Source of the DNA: Cymodocea nodosa
Lineage: Eukaryota > Streptophyta > Magnoliopsida > Alismatales > Cymodoceaceae
Reading direction: 5' to 3'
Assembly (NCBI GenBank): GCA_036874045.1
Contig: CM072338.1
Span: forward strand, 22,404,501-22,468,500
DNA length: 64,000 nucleotides
Shown one piece after another: positions 24,901 through 33,660 of the stretch (positions are counted from its first letter, which is position 1; every line of letters starts with the position of its first letter). The notes below the pieces were generated by a model that worked only from the letters and a program-made list of their open reading frames with translations, did no database searches and was not told the origin of the DNA. Both the position numbers and the translations under genes were made by a program.

Positions 24901-26950
24901 TGGTTCTTAGGGTATTTTTGTAATTGTGTTTTTCTGTAACCTCTAGACATATAGAGGTTTGTTTTGTTGTAAGGCTAATCCCTAATTTTTTTTGCTCTAA
25001 TCACCTTCTACATCATCATTTCCCAATTCCCCAGAAAGTGGATTGAGTGGACGGTCATTGGTGAAGGTGCCAATTTTGGTTTGACAGGATTGCATGACTT
25101 TTTTTTTCCTCTGAGAGCAGGTTTCGTCAAGATAATCCCCTTTCACTTCCATTTAATCTAGTTCTCATTGTTCTCACTTTCATGCGTGACAGTTTTAAGT
25201 ATAGGTGACTGGAAAGGTAGATGGTGAGCAAGAACTATATCAAGGTGTCTGTTTTATGATATGTGGATGACACGATTTTCTTTAGAGTGTCCTACAAGTA
25301 GATTCATGATTTGTATTTCTTGGTAAGATGTTTTGTAATGATTTCAGGGGTATGAATTATCTTTTAAAGAGCGGCCTCTACAGTACCAACAGTAGAAACA
25401 GTATGCTGGCACCCTTAAGTTCAGAGTGGACTTCATCAAGATATCTCAGGCTTCCACTTTCTAGCAGTCACCTTAGGAGGGCCAACTGGAGAGAAATGAT
25501 TAATAATGGATCTTAAGATTGAAGGGTGGAAGGGGAGATAGCTTTGGTGGAAGATTAGTTTCGCTGAGAAGAATACAGTGTAATGGTGCCTTCCCTTAAG
25601 TGTGTAATTCAAACATTGGAAAAAAAATTAGGTGTTTGTTCTGGGAGTGACAACAATGAGGTTTAGGGTTGCATGTTGTTAAATGGAATACAATATGCAA
25701 ATCAGTCGCCTGGGTTGGGGGAGGGGGGGTGGGTGGTGGTGGTCCTGACAACAATTATTTTGAATAAAATGAAATGGTTTTGCAAAATTGGACTACATAG
25801 GAACATCAAGGACAAGTTGTAGGTCCTGGAACTTCTCTCGCTGTTGTCCAGTGTTGATCTGCCGTTGCATGATGGGGACCAAATTAATTGGATGCATTGC
25901 AGTTCAGGTGTTTTCAAAGTCGGATGAATGCTTTGAGGTTATTTCGGACTGGGACTCTTAACCAAGATGATCACATATGGATATGGAAGTGTAGATCACC
26001 AGTAGTGATTCACCAACCGCCGCTCAAAGACAGATCATTCACGTGGAAAGCTAGTTTATTGGTGGCTTGTAACCAATCTTTCTTTATTGGAATGATCGTC
26101 TTTCATCAGAAAAGGTCTCCATGGATGATTTTTATCAGAGCAGATTATATTTCTGTATGAATCTTGGAAGGGGTCCTATTGTAAAATACTTCATTTTTGT
26201 CCCAGAAAAAAAAAAAAATCATAACTGGAAGTACATAGCCAACAGAACTTTTGGAGGATACTGGATTATTTTCTTGTCTCTTGGTAATGTTGACTGTAAT
26301 AACGGTCCCTTTGTTGGATTGGGTCAGGAATTCATCATTAACGGGGGATCTGGGAAGAGGCTGTCTTTCTTAACTGTGCGAACAATGTTAAACTAGTGGA
26401 ATAACGTGTGAAAAAGTGTGTTATGTTATAGAACTTTGATCTCCGTGGAGCTACGTCCGTCGACTTCCCACCCTCTTTATTCCACCCAATAAAACACCAT
26501 AGATTCCATACAACACTCGCATTGTTTTCTCCAATCTAGTATCTACCATGCGACGGAAAAATCTCTGCAATCTCGTACTCGGTGATGTTCTATTCTTTCT
26601 TTTTCTGCTTGGCTGTGGATGAGAATAGGATAATTTCTTGTCGTCTGGAGTATTGGGTCTGCCTTGTTGGGGTTCTAAACTTTTCTAATTACTCAAATAG
26701 CGATTCTTTAATGTTTTAAAGTATTCCAATGTAGCGGTTGTCCAATATGATGTATTTTTGTACTTCGGAATGATATCGATGAATTTGATATATGACCATG
26801 CTTACAATATTTGGATATTGATTTTCTCATTTCCAGGGAAAACCCAGCACGCCTGAGGAGTCTGCAGAAACGAAGACTTTGAACGATGTAGCCCAATCTC
26901 CAAATGGACCTCCAAAAGAGTTAAATGCCAACCAAGAGCCAGGGAAATAG
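3994..26950 (+). CDS. TBC-domain Rab GTPase-activating protein (Ypt/Rab-GAP, gyp1p-like), 18 exons
   Basis: Predicted to stimulate GTP hydrolysis by Rab GTPases and so switch off vesicle-trafficking steps. Exons: 3994-4046, 4722-4791, 4887-5474, 5557-5739, 5842-5955, 8445-8503, 9034-9100, 9199-9250, 9397-9489, 9652-9735, 9851-10266, 14433-14494, 16811-16880, 17168-17248, 17347-17448, 17868-18001, 18485-18584, 26837-26950. They join in frame to 813 aa ending in TAG. The TBC domain spans about residues 226-470. It carries the arginine-finger motif IEKDLPR (R302) and the glutamine-finger motif YCQ (Q336), so it should be catalytically competent. A charged coiled coil covers about 590-740. The N-terminus (FAVRPQHLQRYKEYANIYK) and coiled coil match the plant family typified by Arabidopsis At3g55020/At2g39280 as I recall it. 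Introns 2 and 11 appear to use GC donors. Introns 5, 11, 12 and 17 are 2.3-8.3 kb and full of transposon debris. The Rab substrate is unknown. Confidence 0.93.
4792..4886 (+). other. GC-AG intron (TBC gene intron 2)
   Basis: The exon ends CTACAAG and the intron starts GCAAGTCC, so the donor is AAG|GCAAGT, the strong consensus of the GC-AG class. The acceptor is TTTCTAG|GAAG. This gives the conserved reading YKEEEEERSDRW. A GT donor six bases downstream (CAA|GTCCGT) would need an acceptor three bases further on and would change the conserved residues, so it is less likely. Confidence 0.75.
6612..7240. repeat. Direct tandem duplication of about 312 bp inside TBC intron 5
   Basis: Two diverged copies lie head to tail. 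Landmarks such as AACCAAAGAAAGAATCTGAC at 6693 and 7005, the following CCATTTTCTTG, ATGAAAATACCATCTCTATC and TAAAATAGGCCACTTCCATT recur at a constant offset of about 312 bp. Differences are mainly transitions and small indels, so the duplication is old. Confidence 0.85.
7270..7850. repeat. Degenerate short tandem repeat region (GGTTAAA/GGTTGAA words)
   Basis: The stretch is dominated by variants of a 10-15 bp word built on AGGTTAAATG and GGGTTGAACCTG, most regular at 7560-7740. Such arrays occur inside plant DNA transposons, but I see no terminal repeats that would define an element. It has no coding potential beyond repeat-derived ORFs. Confidence 0.5.
8663..8832 (-). mobile_element. tRNA-derived SINE (Au-like), TBC intron 6
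   Basis: Read on the minus strand, the element starts GAGCCTTGGTGTAAATGG, which resembles a tRNA A box. About 30 bp on it has the B-box-like GGTTCAAACATAGG, and it closes with GACCCCACGTCAG, GTGCACTAGGTTTACC and a T-rich tail. This order matches the plant Au SINE family as I know it (GCCTTGGYGCAA at one end, GTGCACNRGG at the other). The copy is diverged and probably inactive. Confidence 0.7.
10930..11720 (+). mobile_element. RTE-type LINE 3' end fragments (partial plus longer copy), TBC intron 11
   Basis: A segment at 11290-11720 reads in broken frame like the end of an RTE-clade reverse transcriptase. Its KFYRTSIHLAI and RMLRWMSSN words correspond to the family's KIYKTAIRPAMLYG and RMLRWMSGNTRKDKIRNE. 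A partial related copy lies at about 10985-11160. Stops and frameshifts abound, so these are fossils. Confidence 0.65.
11930..12400 (+). mobile_element. RTE-type LINE 3' end, second copy, TBC intron 11
   Basis: This copy begins with the same AAATTTATAAAATTGCTATTC word, continues through a degenerate RMR-x-W-x-GN region, and ends with GTTAACTC...TGACTTAAATTGCTGTTGTTG. The TTG-rich tail is typical of plant RTE elements. Order and spacing parallel the copies at 11.3 and 14.7 kb. Confidence 0.7.
13256..13460. repeat. Degenerate direct duplication in TBC intron 11
   Basis: Two diverged copies of about 110 bp lie next to each other. They share words such as TATGGCATTAAG, ACCCTC and CATTTCAAA in the same order. 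No coding content is seen. Confidence 0.5.
14630..15085 (+). mobile_element. RTE-type LINE 3' end, third copy, TBC intron 12
   Basis: The sequence starts about 140 bp past the exon 12 donor with TTGCTATTCACCTAGTTATA. It reads as a broken LCGSKYWPIKY...EMRILR-x-MSGN region of an RTE reverse transcriptase and ends with a GTTAACCCACTAGAATTATAACTTG tail and TTGTTTG words. It is the best preserved of the RTE copies but has several stops. Confidence 0.72.
15240..15720. repeat. Low-grade AT-rich direct repeats in TBC intron 12
   Basis: Two diverged segments offset by about 130 bp share CATACATACATTTAGCATGTT / CATGCATGTATTTAGCATGTT, flanked by similar ATTTTATTG and TGTTCATATTTT words. The rest of the intron to 16810 shows no recognisable element. 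Confidence 0.45.
18840..20086 (+). mobile_element. TRIM-type non-autonomous LTR retrotransposon (copy 1, both LTRs)
   Basis: Two direct repeats of about 141 bp, 18840-18981 and 19946-20086, start TGTTAG/TGCTAG and end in CA. Directly inside the 5' repeat is TAGTTTCAAAGTT, a decayed form of the TGGTATCAGAGC primer-binding site for initiator tRNA-Met. Directly before the 3' repeat is the polypurine tract GAAGGAGAG. The flanking pentamers are GTATT and GCATT, a target-site duplication with one mismatch. The interior is under 1 kb with no gag or pol, and is largely a purine-rich strand at 19425-19650. Confidence 0.85.
21112..22165 (+). mobile_element. TRIM-type element, copy 2, truncated at the 3' end
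   Basis: One LTR (21112-21248) matches those of the element at 18.84 kb. It is followed by a better preserved primer-binding site, TGGTTTTAGAACT. The interior follows the same order as copy 1: AAACCTTAGTCAT, CCTCTC-CACCACAA, a purine-rich block at 21820-22025, then AAAAATTAATATTTCATTATC. No second LTR follows 22165, so the 3' end was lost. Confidence 0.78.
24150..25013 (+). mobile_element. Copia (Ty1) retrotransposon remnant: RNase H region, polypurine tract and LTR
   Basis: Broken frames at 24180-24770 read as the RT/RNase H end of a plant Copia polyprotein: LIGKPMCLIVIQLDIAYTIG, then EGAIQMLPYIKRAPRRNLIY, then FIANNLIFHKITKYIEIDCH. The frame is interrupted, for instance by a TAG at 24304. 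Active-site residues are altered (FSES where an Asp is expected, CHNQ for CDNQ), so the enzyme is dead. A polypurine tract GAAGGAGAG ends at 24872. An LTR-like segment beginning TGTTAGGAGTT runs to about 25013. The 5' half of the element is not recognisable upstream. Confidence 0.78.
25020..26170 (+). mobile_element. L1-like LINE reverse transcriptase remnant
   Basis: In shifting frames the sequence reads as a plant L1 ORF2 fragment. It has GLRQDNPLS (family GLRQGDPLSP), the catalytic box YVDDTIFF at 25260-25283 (family FADDTLLF), SGLYSTN, RYLRLPLSSSHLRRANW (family YLGLPLG..LRR.DW) and later DRSFTWKASLLV. Stops and frameshifts throughout make it non-functional. It begins just after the Copia LTR and continues to near the normal intron sequence before exon 18. 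Confidence 0.78.
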
Positions 26951-27889
26951 TCTTTTCTTTGATGATGTCTGTGCATTCGCTGGTACTCAACCTGCAACAT
27001 CGGCCATCCATGCCTTGGCATCATGACTTATTGGTTTTCCGTTGGTCGTCCATTTCTGTTGTATGAGTAAATCAGAAGGGGAATGAGAGCTGAGCTAGAG
27101 CTTCTGCATATGTAAAGTCTACAATTTTTATTGTAATCTATCAAAATAATCAAATATTCCATTGGGAAATTATTTTCTTTCCCAACAATAAACCAAAATG
27201 CTAGGGATAAAGACTGAATTATAGCAAGAGGAAGAGAAAGTAAGCTTTGACTTCTGATGCCAATGCCATCAAATTTTAGCCTTCATGTTGAATGTATGAT
27301 CTTCTCTCCATCCATTTATAAACAGTTATCTGCATCGTATGGCATGCAAAAATGAAAGATGCTCAACGACTGACATCCTAAAATGGCCACAATTTTTTTG
27401 GATACATACTCAACTAAAACGGCAATCGCAGTGGTAAAGCAGCGCCTTCTTGTTGATTTGTAGAAACATATCGTACCCAGTGGCAGTCTGATACATAAGT
27501 TACTGTTTTTTTATAAATTACCTTTTCTATAACAGCAGTAAAACTAGTTGAGGGCGATAGATAACCAGACCACCAAGAAAAAGGTTTTTACAATGCAGAC
27601 TTCATACCCACCATTTAATATACATTTAATAACATGTGATGTTAGCACTAAAAACCATGTTGCAGATAATATTATATTTAATAGACTTTTAGATATGAAT
27701 TAAATACTTTTAATTCTATAAATCATCTATATTTATAGATTATCTTGAAACAAATAAATTTGATATAATTAATTATGATATTTCCTATTTTATCTTCTGT
27801 CTATAACTTTACTAAACATTCTAAGTTCTTCAATAGCATGTAAATAAGTTTTTGGAATTATCGTAAAAGTAGATATTCTAAAAGCTTTA

Positions 27890-28200
27890 ATGCATGTTAA
27901 AATTAAAAACTTGTTTAGCATCATACTCAACATTACGATGATTAGATGAACAATTTTACAATTGAATATTGAAGTAGGATAAAAAGAAATAATTAATTTT
28001 TTTCTTTTATATTTATAAAAATGTAATTTTCCCTTTAGTGTGCGATAGAGATTCAAATGTTAAGATGAATGAATAATTATATAATAAGAGATAAGCTAAA
28101 AATCATTACATTAAGAATAGAAGTCATACTAATTGGAAATAAAATTAAAAAAATCATTGTACATGGCTTGATCGTATCCATAAATCAATTCTATTGGATT
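27890..28200 (+). mobile_element. RTE-related repeat fragment
   Basis: Positions 28050-28200 hold TTAAGATGAATGAATAATTA and GATAAGCTAAAAATC in the order seen in the RTE 3' fragments of the TBC introns. The preceding 27890-28030 has a relative at about 49200-49345, with shared GATTAGATGAACAATTTTAC / GATTAGGTGAATGATTTTAC words. It is highly decayed. Confidence 0.5.
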
Positions 28201-28814
28201 GAAAAAATATCTATGTAGAATAATAAGTATTTTTTATTTTTAGTTCTATTAGATTCCTACTTCTGATAATCATATCAATAATATCCTTCATGTTCTTTTC
28301 TTATTGTGAACGATGTGCCCAATCGGGATTGGGAGGACAGTCCATCACAGATAACATCCCCATTACTCATTGCAATTGTCTATTCATAAGGAAAATGGAA
28401 AAAGAAAGGTCACAGGCTTATCAAAAAACAGTGAAAACACAACGTCGCTTGCTTGACACAACAAGGACCATTGTGATGAACTGATGCAGACAAGCAATTC
28501 AAACATCAGATGTAATCAAGTAACACAACCTTTTCCATAACGTAACAAAAGTTTCAAACATCCCAACATCTGAAAAGAAGAAGAAAAAATGGTGCCCAAA
28601 AGAATAAAACAAGCGCTTCTCGAAGCAAGACAGATCAGAAGCCGAAAGAGCCTCTAGTACACAAATTTCCAAGCACCTCATGTAAACTGGCCAAGAACGC
28701 TGTCTTCTAGTATATACCCAGGGAGGATTCAAGTAGCAGCAACAGCAGAAGCAGGCATTAGATTGAAAAACAAGAACCAACCAAAAGCAGCGAACGAAAA
28801 GAAAGAGACACGTA

Positions 28815-28975
28815 CCTCTTGCTTGCATAACCAGCTCCAAACTCCAGTTGTAAAGGGGGGGAGAGAAGTGGAAGGTGAAAGGGCAAAAAAAGGATGAACC
28901 GAGGGGTTCTGTTCTGTAGGGAACAGATCACTGACGAAAAACCACTGAAAAGATCACCGTTCACTATGCATCACA
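28815..28975 (-). other. Possible non-coding or 5' leader exon
   Basis: On the minus strand a pyrimidine-rich stretch with leader-like composition ends in GCAAGCAAGAG|GTACGTG, a very good splice donor. I found no matching coding exon downstream (lower coordinates), so this may be a non-coding transcript or chance. RNA reads would decide. Confidence 0.2.
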
Positions 28976-31009
28976 CGAGAGAGTGCAATGGATCCTCCAT
29001 TGCTCCAACATGTGTGTAAATCTATCTTCCCTCCTTTCGATGTCCAATCGATCTTTACTACCAGCAAAAACAAGCAGAAAATTATTTTTTCGAAAAAGTG
29101 GATGGGAGCTGTTTCATGAGAAAATTGTGTAAATATTGCCTCATCATTTGAAGTTTGCTTTCCTTAAAATTCGAATCTTGGGGAAAGTTAACTTCTCTTT
29201 GACAATTGAATTTCATTTTTTGTATTAAAATTTAAGTACTCCTATTTATTTCGAAAATTTAAAATTTGTTAATGGATGTATTTTTGTCTACACTAATGTT
29301 TATGCTGGAAAGTTATAATATACAAAATTATGTTAGATTAAACTAAAACACAAAGATATTTTTGAAATACATAAAATAAAAGTAAGCACTGGGCCTCTTA
29401 TCGCTCAGGTACCTAGGGGATGATGCCCTGGTGGGTGCCTGATAATTAACCACCATCTTGACAAGTGAAATCAAATCTCACAAGTTTTAATATGTAAATT
29501 AAATTTTGCTTATCGATCAAGTGAGAGTGATGACAACGTGGACCATGCCTATAAAATTTGCCCAATGCATGCATCAGTGACGTTCAAAAGTTTTTCATAT
29601 TTCTCGATTTCTAATGTGGGTCGTGTCATCTGATATAATTGATGATAAGCTGATAGCATAGACCGACTTCTTCATATTTCCATAAACAAAAAGATTTTAA
29701 TATGTGATGGAGTGTAAACCGTGTATGATGAAAATAACGTGATTTTTCCATAATACCTTTGTACGTAGTTTGCCCCAAGCTGCAGCAATATCAGTTGAGA
29801 ATAAAAAATATGAGTGGCCAGAGATTATATTCAGGGAATTCCCTTCCTTCTGTGATTGATTCTCCTAATTAGACTCAATTTTCATGGCAGGCATCCATTG
29901 GCGGAGACCACACAATTCCTTATCAAGTGCATATTTTCAGTATGTAACTCTGGCTTTTTCTTCACCTTGAATGTCACTTACAAATTTTACCAGTTCACAA
30001 CCAGAATATTTTTGGGGTTCAAAGAAATCCTGCATGTCCTTTACGTTAGCTCTCCTCTCCTCCTCTCTGTAAGCCAGGGGTTTCAGTTTCAGATTGGGAA
30101 GGGATTTGTTTTCTCAGTGGAGAGCTGTATGTTTCAATTGCTATTGCTGCAAGTGCATGCCAGAATGCCAAGGTTGTGTTTGATTCAGATTCCGGCACAT
30201 ACATTTTAACACGAAATTTCATGGTCAAACCTTTAGAACCAGAAGTTGGATTCTATGGAGAAAGCATCAACCATGATTTGAACCAATCACAACCCTAAAA
30301 GTGATTTACATGATGGTCTATAAGTGCAGAAACCGGGCCAAATATTTTGTAATTATAGACATCTAATGGGTGATGATCATTTCCCTCGTTGTCTTTGGAT
30401 TATTGCATGCATTCTGTATGCTTGCCTGCTACTTGATTATTGTAAATTTCCATTTCCAGTAGCTGTTAATATCTCCAAAGAAATCAACTTTATGTCATTC
30501 TTCCCAGAGATCAAAGTTTTATCTGCTTTTTAGGCAAACAATGGAAGACCTCAAAGTGCAGTCGATCTTAATTATGTCTTGAAGGCCCAGTTTGGAAGCA
30601 TAGAGAACCTGTTCTTTTCATGACAGTAGTGTTTTTATTTGGGTTTGAATGTAAGACTCTATCGGTCGTAATAATAATATTGGACATTCTTTCCTAATAA
30701 TTTTTTCGTTATTGATAATAAAAATTTATTGGACATCCGGTCAATGGTCATCCTAAACTTCTCTTCCAACCATTCGCTAACCTATTAAATAAGTTTAAAT
30801 AATCGACCGCAACAACTTAATTAATCAAAGATAATGATACTACGATTTCAAGCTTGAAGAACTTAAAAATTACAATCATTATGAAAACAAGTTAAGTTTA
30901 ACTCTTCTACAAATCAATCACAATAACTTAATATATTAATTAATCATAATAATATTCATAATTTTGATTTCCGATAAATATATACATAGATACATATATA
31001 TATAAATCA

Positions 31010-31270
31010 TTGTTATCGCAGAAAACCTTCTGCAACGCCCACGGCTGGGAACGTCGATCGATCTCAGGTGATGTCAATCCCAAGAAACAACAGCAGGCGG
31101 CCATCGAGCACCAAATCCAAGACGCCCCCGCCTGTCTTGTCCTCGTAGCTTCTCTCTTCAATCCAAGCATAAATATTTGTTCAACATATATAAAGCCTAA
31201 CCTAGATTTAATTGCATGCACCTCTCTGCTCTCCTGCATCCGATCGACTGACCGGTCTACAATGCAATAA
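31010..31270. other. Unassigned GC-rich island downstream of WOX3
   Basis: A short GC-rich island at about 31020-31160 stands out from very AT-rich surroundings. It is open on both strands: 86 codons forward and 117 codons in reverse at 31293-30940. Neither translation resembles a family I know. It lies about 0.5 kb beyond the WOX3 stop codon. Confidence 0.25.
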
Positions 31271-31713
31271 CTTCTGCGACGAGAGCTACCCAAATGTCTT
31301 TTTTTTTCCTTCTAATAATGATACCGTTTTTTTTTATGTTTTCAAGGGAGCTAGATCGAGAAACATCGTTATTCTTGCATCGATCGATTGAATCATTAGA
31401 ATTGATTTGATTTAAATGCATAATCGACTGGTGTACGAGCAACCCAAATGTTGGTAGGATGTTTTCATCGCACACAAGCAGGAAAGAGAAAGATACATTT
31501 GAAGGGGACTGAAATCAAACGGAGTTGGAATTAAAATAGACTTGATCAAACAAACCCACAAGTAAGCCCTAGCTAGAGATGGATACAGTACACTCCACTC
31601 AGTCAAATACACACAGACACACACACAGAAAGAGGTAGACTAGACTGGAAGGGTGGATGGATCGATAAGAGCGAGCAGAAGATCAATCGAGGCCAGCCAT
31701 GGAAGCGATGAGT

Positions 31714-33265
31714 TCAGTTGGTGGTGGACGTGGAGCACGAGGACGACTTGGATGTGCTGCAGAACTCATCCTTGAGGCTGGTGCTGTTCGTGGGAAAAAG
31801 GTCTAGGGTTTTCAGAGGCCTGCAGCACGGAGGGAGGGAGACGGTGGTGCCCATATCCACTGTCGTCGTCCAGTCGACGAAGTTGCCTGAGGTCGATGAG
31901 CTTGTTGCCATCGTGGACGATGACCTCTCTGCCTCTCCTTCCTTCCCCCATGTCTCCAGCTTGCACACCAGATTCATCCCAGGATTCACCACCGAACTGT
32001 TCTCATGATAGCTCCCCTACACACACACACAAATATATATGTATATCTGTATCTATGTCTGTATATAATAATAATGCTCCATGTAAAGAAATGTTGATTA
32101 TTGTTGGAAATAATAATAATAGCGTATATGTGTAAATGCCAACGAAACATCCTTCCAAGTATACAAATATACAATAAGAAGTTATAAGTCATAATTACTT
32201 GTTAATTTTTGAGAGATATGGGATATATATATGTAATGTATTTAAGCATAAGAAAAACCCATTAAAACATTACCATATATATGCATAAGAAAAATGTAAA
32301 GATAGTATACAATGTCTACTAAACATAAAACTAGCTACTTTTTAGACGTCTTGGTTGTAAGAAATTATTCATATTCATGAATTTGATTCAAGAACAAGCA
32401 ACCCCTACCAAGTGTGTATTTTGCATGCCTCAGTATATATATATTGCTTTGTGTTTGGAGTTCAGTACATATATATATATACAGAAGAAGGAAAGGGTTC
32501 TTCCTACATGCTCTTGCATGTACTGTTGTTGAAGTTAGTATATATTATGCATGTGTCGAAAGCAAATTGTGGTACTTGTTTCGATCTACATGGTACCAAG
32601 AACCCTAAATGTTATTGATGCAAGTGAAGCAGTATAGTCTATATATATATGTAGGGCTTCATATTTAATTTTCAATTTAAAATTAGTTAATAATAAATAA
32701 AAGTATTCATCGTATATAAGATCTAATGTTTGACTTTTCTAACGTTACATGTGTAAGTGTTGATGAGAAACTAACCAAACACTTGTAGTGTACATGTGTA
32801 TGTGTATATAAATGAACTTGCCCAATAGATTATATATGGAAATTAATGGAAAAGTCGTCGATCTTGGGCTTGATTTGATATATAATTGAGAACAAGCTGG
32901 CTAAGTCGACGCACCTGATGAAGATGGGGGGGGTGCTGGAAGGAGAACTGGGGAGGAGGATGAAGTGATGGGTTGGGGGGCTCCATCTGGAAGATCTGTG
33001 GATGGGGTTGGGCGGCGCCGTTGTGCTGAAGGAGCTGCTGGTGCCTGCTGAGTCTCCTCCTCATCTTCTGCCTGTCCCTTGCCTTGTGGTTCTGGAACCA
33101 GTAGAAAACGTTCTTGCCCTCGATCTTCCCATAGTAGGAGAGGTGAGCAGTGATGTGTTGGATCTGAGACGCGTTAGGAGTTCTGACGCCACTCCTGTAC
33201 ATCTCCTCCAGTATCATCAGCTGTTCTGGTGTTGGGCACCATCTCGTTGAAGGAGCCTGAGGCAT
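31714..33265 (-). CDS. WOX3: WUSCHEL-related homeobox transcription factor WOX3 (PRESSED FLOWER / NARROW SHEATH type), 2 exons
   Basis: Nuclear transcription factor of the modern WUS clade. In Arabidopsis (PRS) and grasses (NARROW SHEATH) WOX3 recruits founder cells at the margins of lateral organs. Exon 1 is 33265-32915 and exon 2 is 32016-31714, joined in phase 0 with donor CAG|GTGCGT and acceptor GTGTAG|GGG, giving 217 aa. The homeodomain covers about residues 5-69, with the diagnostic start [20 protein letters not shown] and third-helix motif [15 protein letters not shown]. The N-terminus is almost word for word that of WOX3 proteins, which separates it from WOX5 and WUS. The WUS box TLDLFP lies at about 187-192, followed by an SLKDE and Ser/Thr-rich tail as in other WOX3 proteins. 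A His/Pro/Gln-rich linker sits between. Nothing suggests pseudogenisation. Length is normal for the family. Confidence 0.95.
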
Positions 33266-33459
33266 TGCTAGATCTCTGGTTTGTTTGTTTGCTTGCTTGT
33301 TCCAAAACGTTTAGGTTTGTTTGAGACCAGATGGTAGACGCTTTTGGTTCTTCAGAAAGAGAGAGTATGGGACAGGAGGAAGGTGGCTAGGAGAAGAGAC
33401 AAGGGGAAAAGAGATGAGTAGAGACAAAAGGGATGTGGATGAGAAAGACGGGAGCAAAT

Positions 33460-33660
33460 GGTGGAGTTTAAAAAGACCACTAGGGGAATGGGGATGGTGA
33501 ACTGTAGTACTGCTTTGCTGATGGTGATCTGTGAGAACCATTCAATGTGGATTTCAATGGTCTGCCCTTTTTCCCTCTCATCCTTTCTTCTTTTCTGTGT
33601 ATTGTCTCTGAGATAGAGAGAGATAGAGATAGATAGAACGATAGAGAGAGAGAGAGATGT
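33460..33660 (-). promoter_or_regulatory. Putative WOX3 core promoter with GA/CT-rich tract
   Basis: About 200 bp before the WOX3 start codon the minus strand has a TTTAAA motif (near 33470) as the best TATA candidate, followed by a pyrimidine-rich leader. Further upstream is an imperfect GATA/GA microsatellite (33606-33657). GA/CT tracts near plant start sites can bind BPC-type GAGA factors. Function here is inference. Confidence 0.35.

Larger units (their letters stand above)
18585..26836 (+). other. 8.25 kb transposon-filled final intron of the TBC gene
   Basis: The donor AAA|GTAAGT and acceptor TTTCCAG|GGAAAA are strong and keep the frame into the last 37 codons. In 5'-3' order the intron holds a complete TRIM, a truncated TRIM, a Copia RNase H remnant with an LTR, and an L1-like LINE remnant. 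The stretches 20090-21110 and 22170-24030 show only unassigned repeats and no gene. Reading through the donor adds 28 codons and stops at 18668, which could give an alternative C-terminus. Confidence 0.85.
27181..30950. other. Gene-free intergenic DNA between the TBC and WOX3 genes
   Basis: After the TBC 3' UTR, which probably ends near 27115-27180, no ORF here has recognisable protein content. The visible pieces are an RTE fragment at 28030-28200 and a possible minus-strand leader exon at 28815-28975. The rest is AT-rich DNA with scattered short ORFs. Confidence 0.6.

Noticed and set aside
28440-28580. Possible C/D-box snoRNA (GTGATGA then CTGA about 100 bp on)
   Set aside because: No terminal stem and loose spacing; box motifs this short occur by chance in AT-rich DNA.
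31718-32008. Plus-strand ORF of 96 codons
   Set aside because: It is the antisense shadow of WOX3 exon 2, which has the WUS box.
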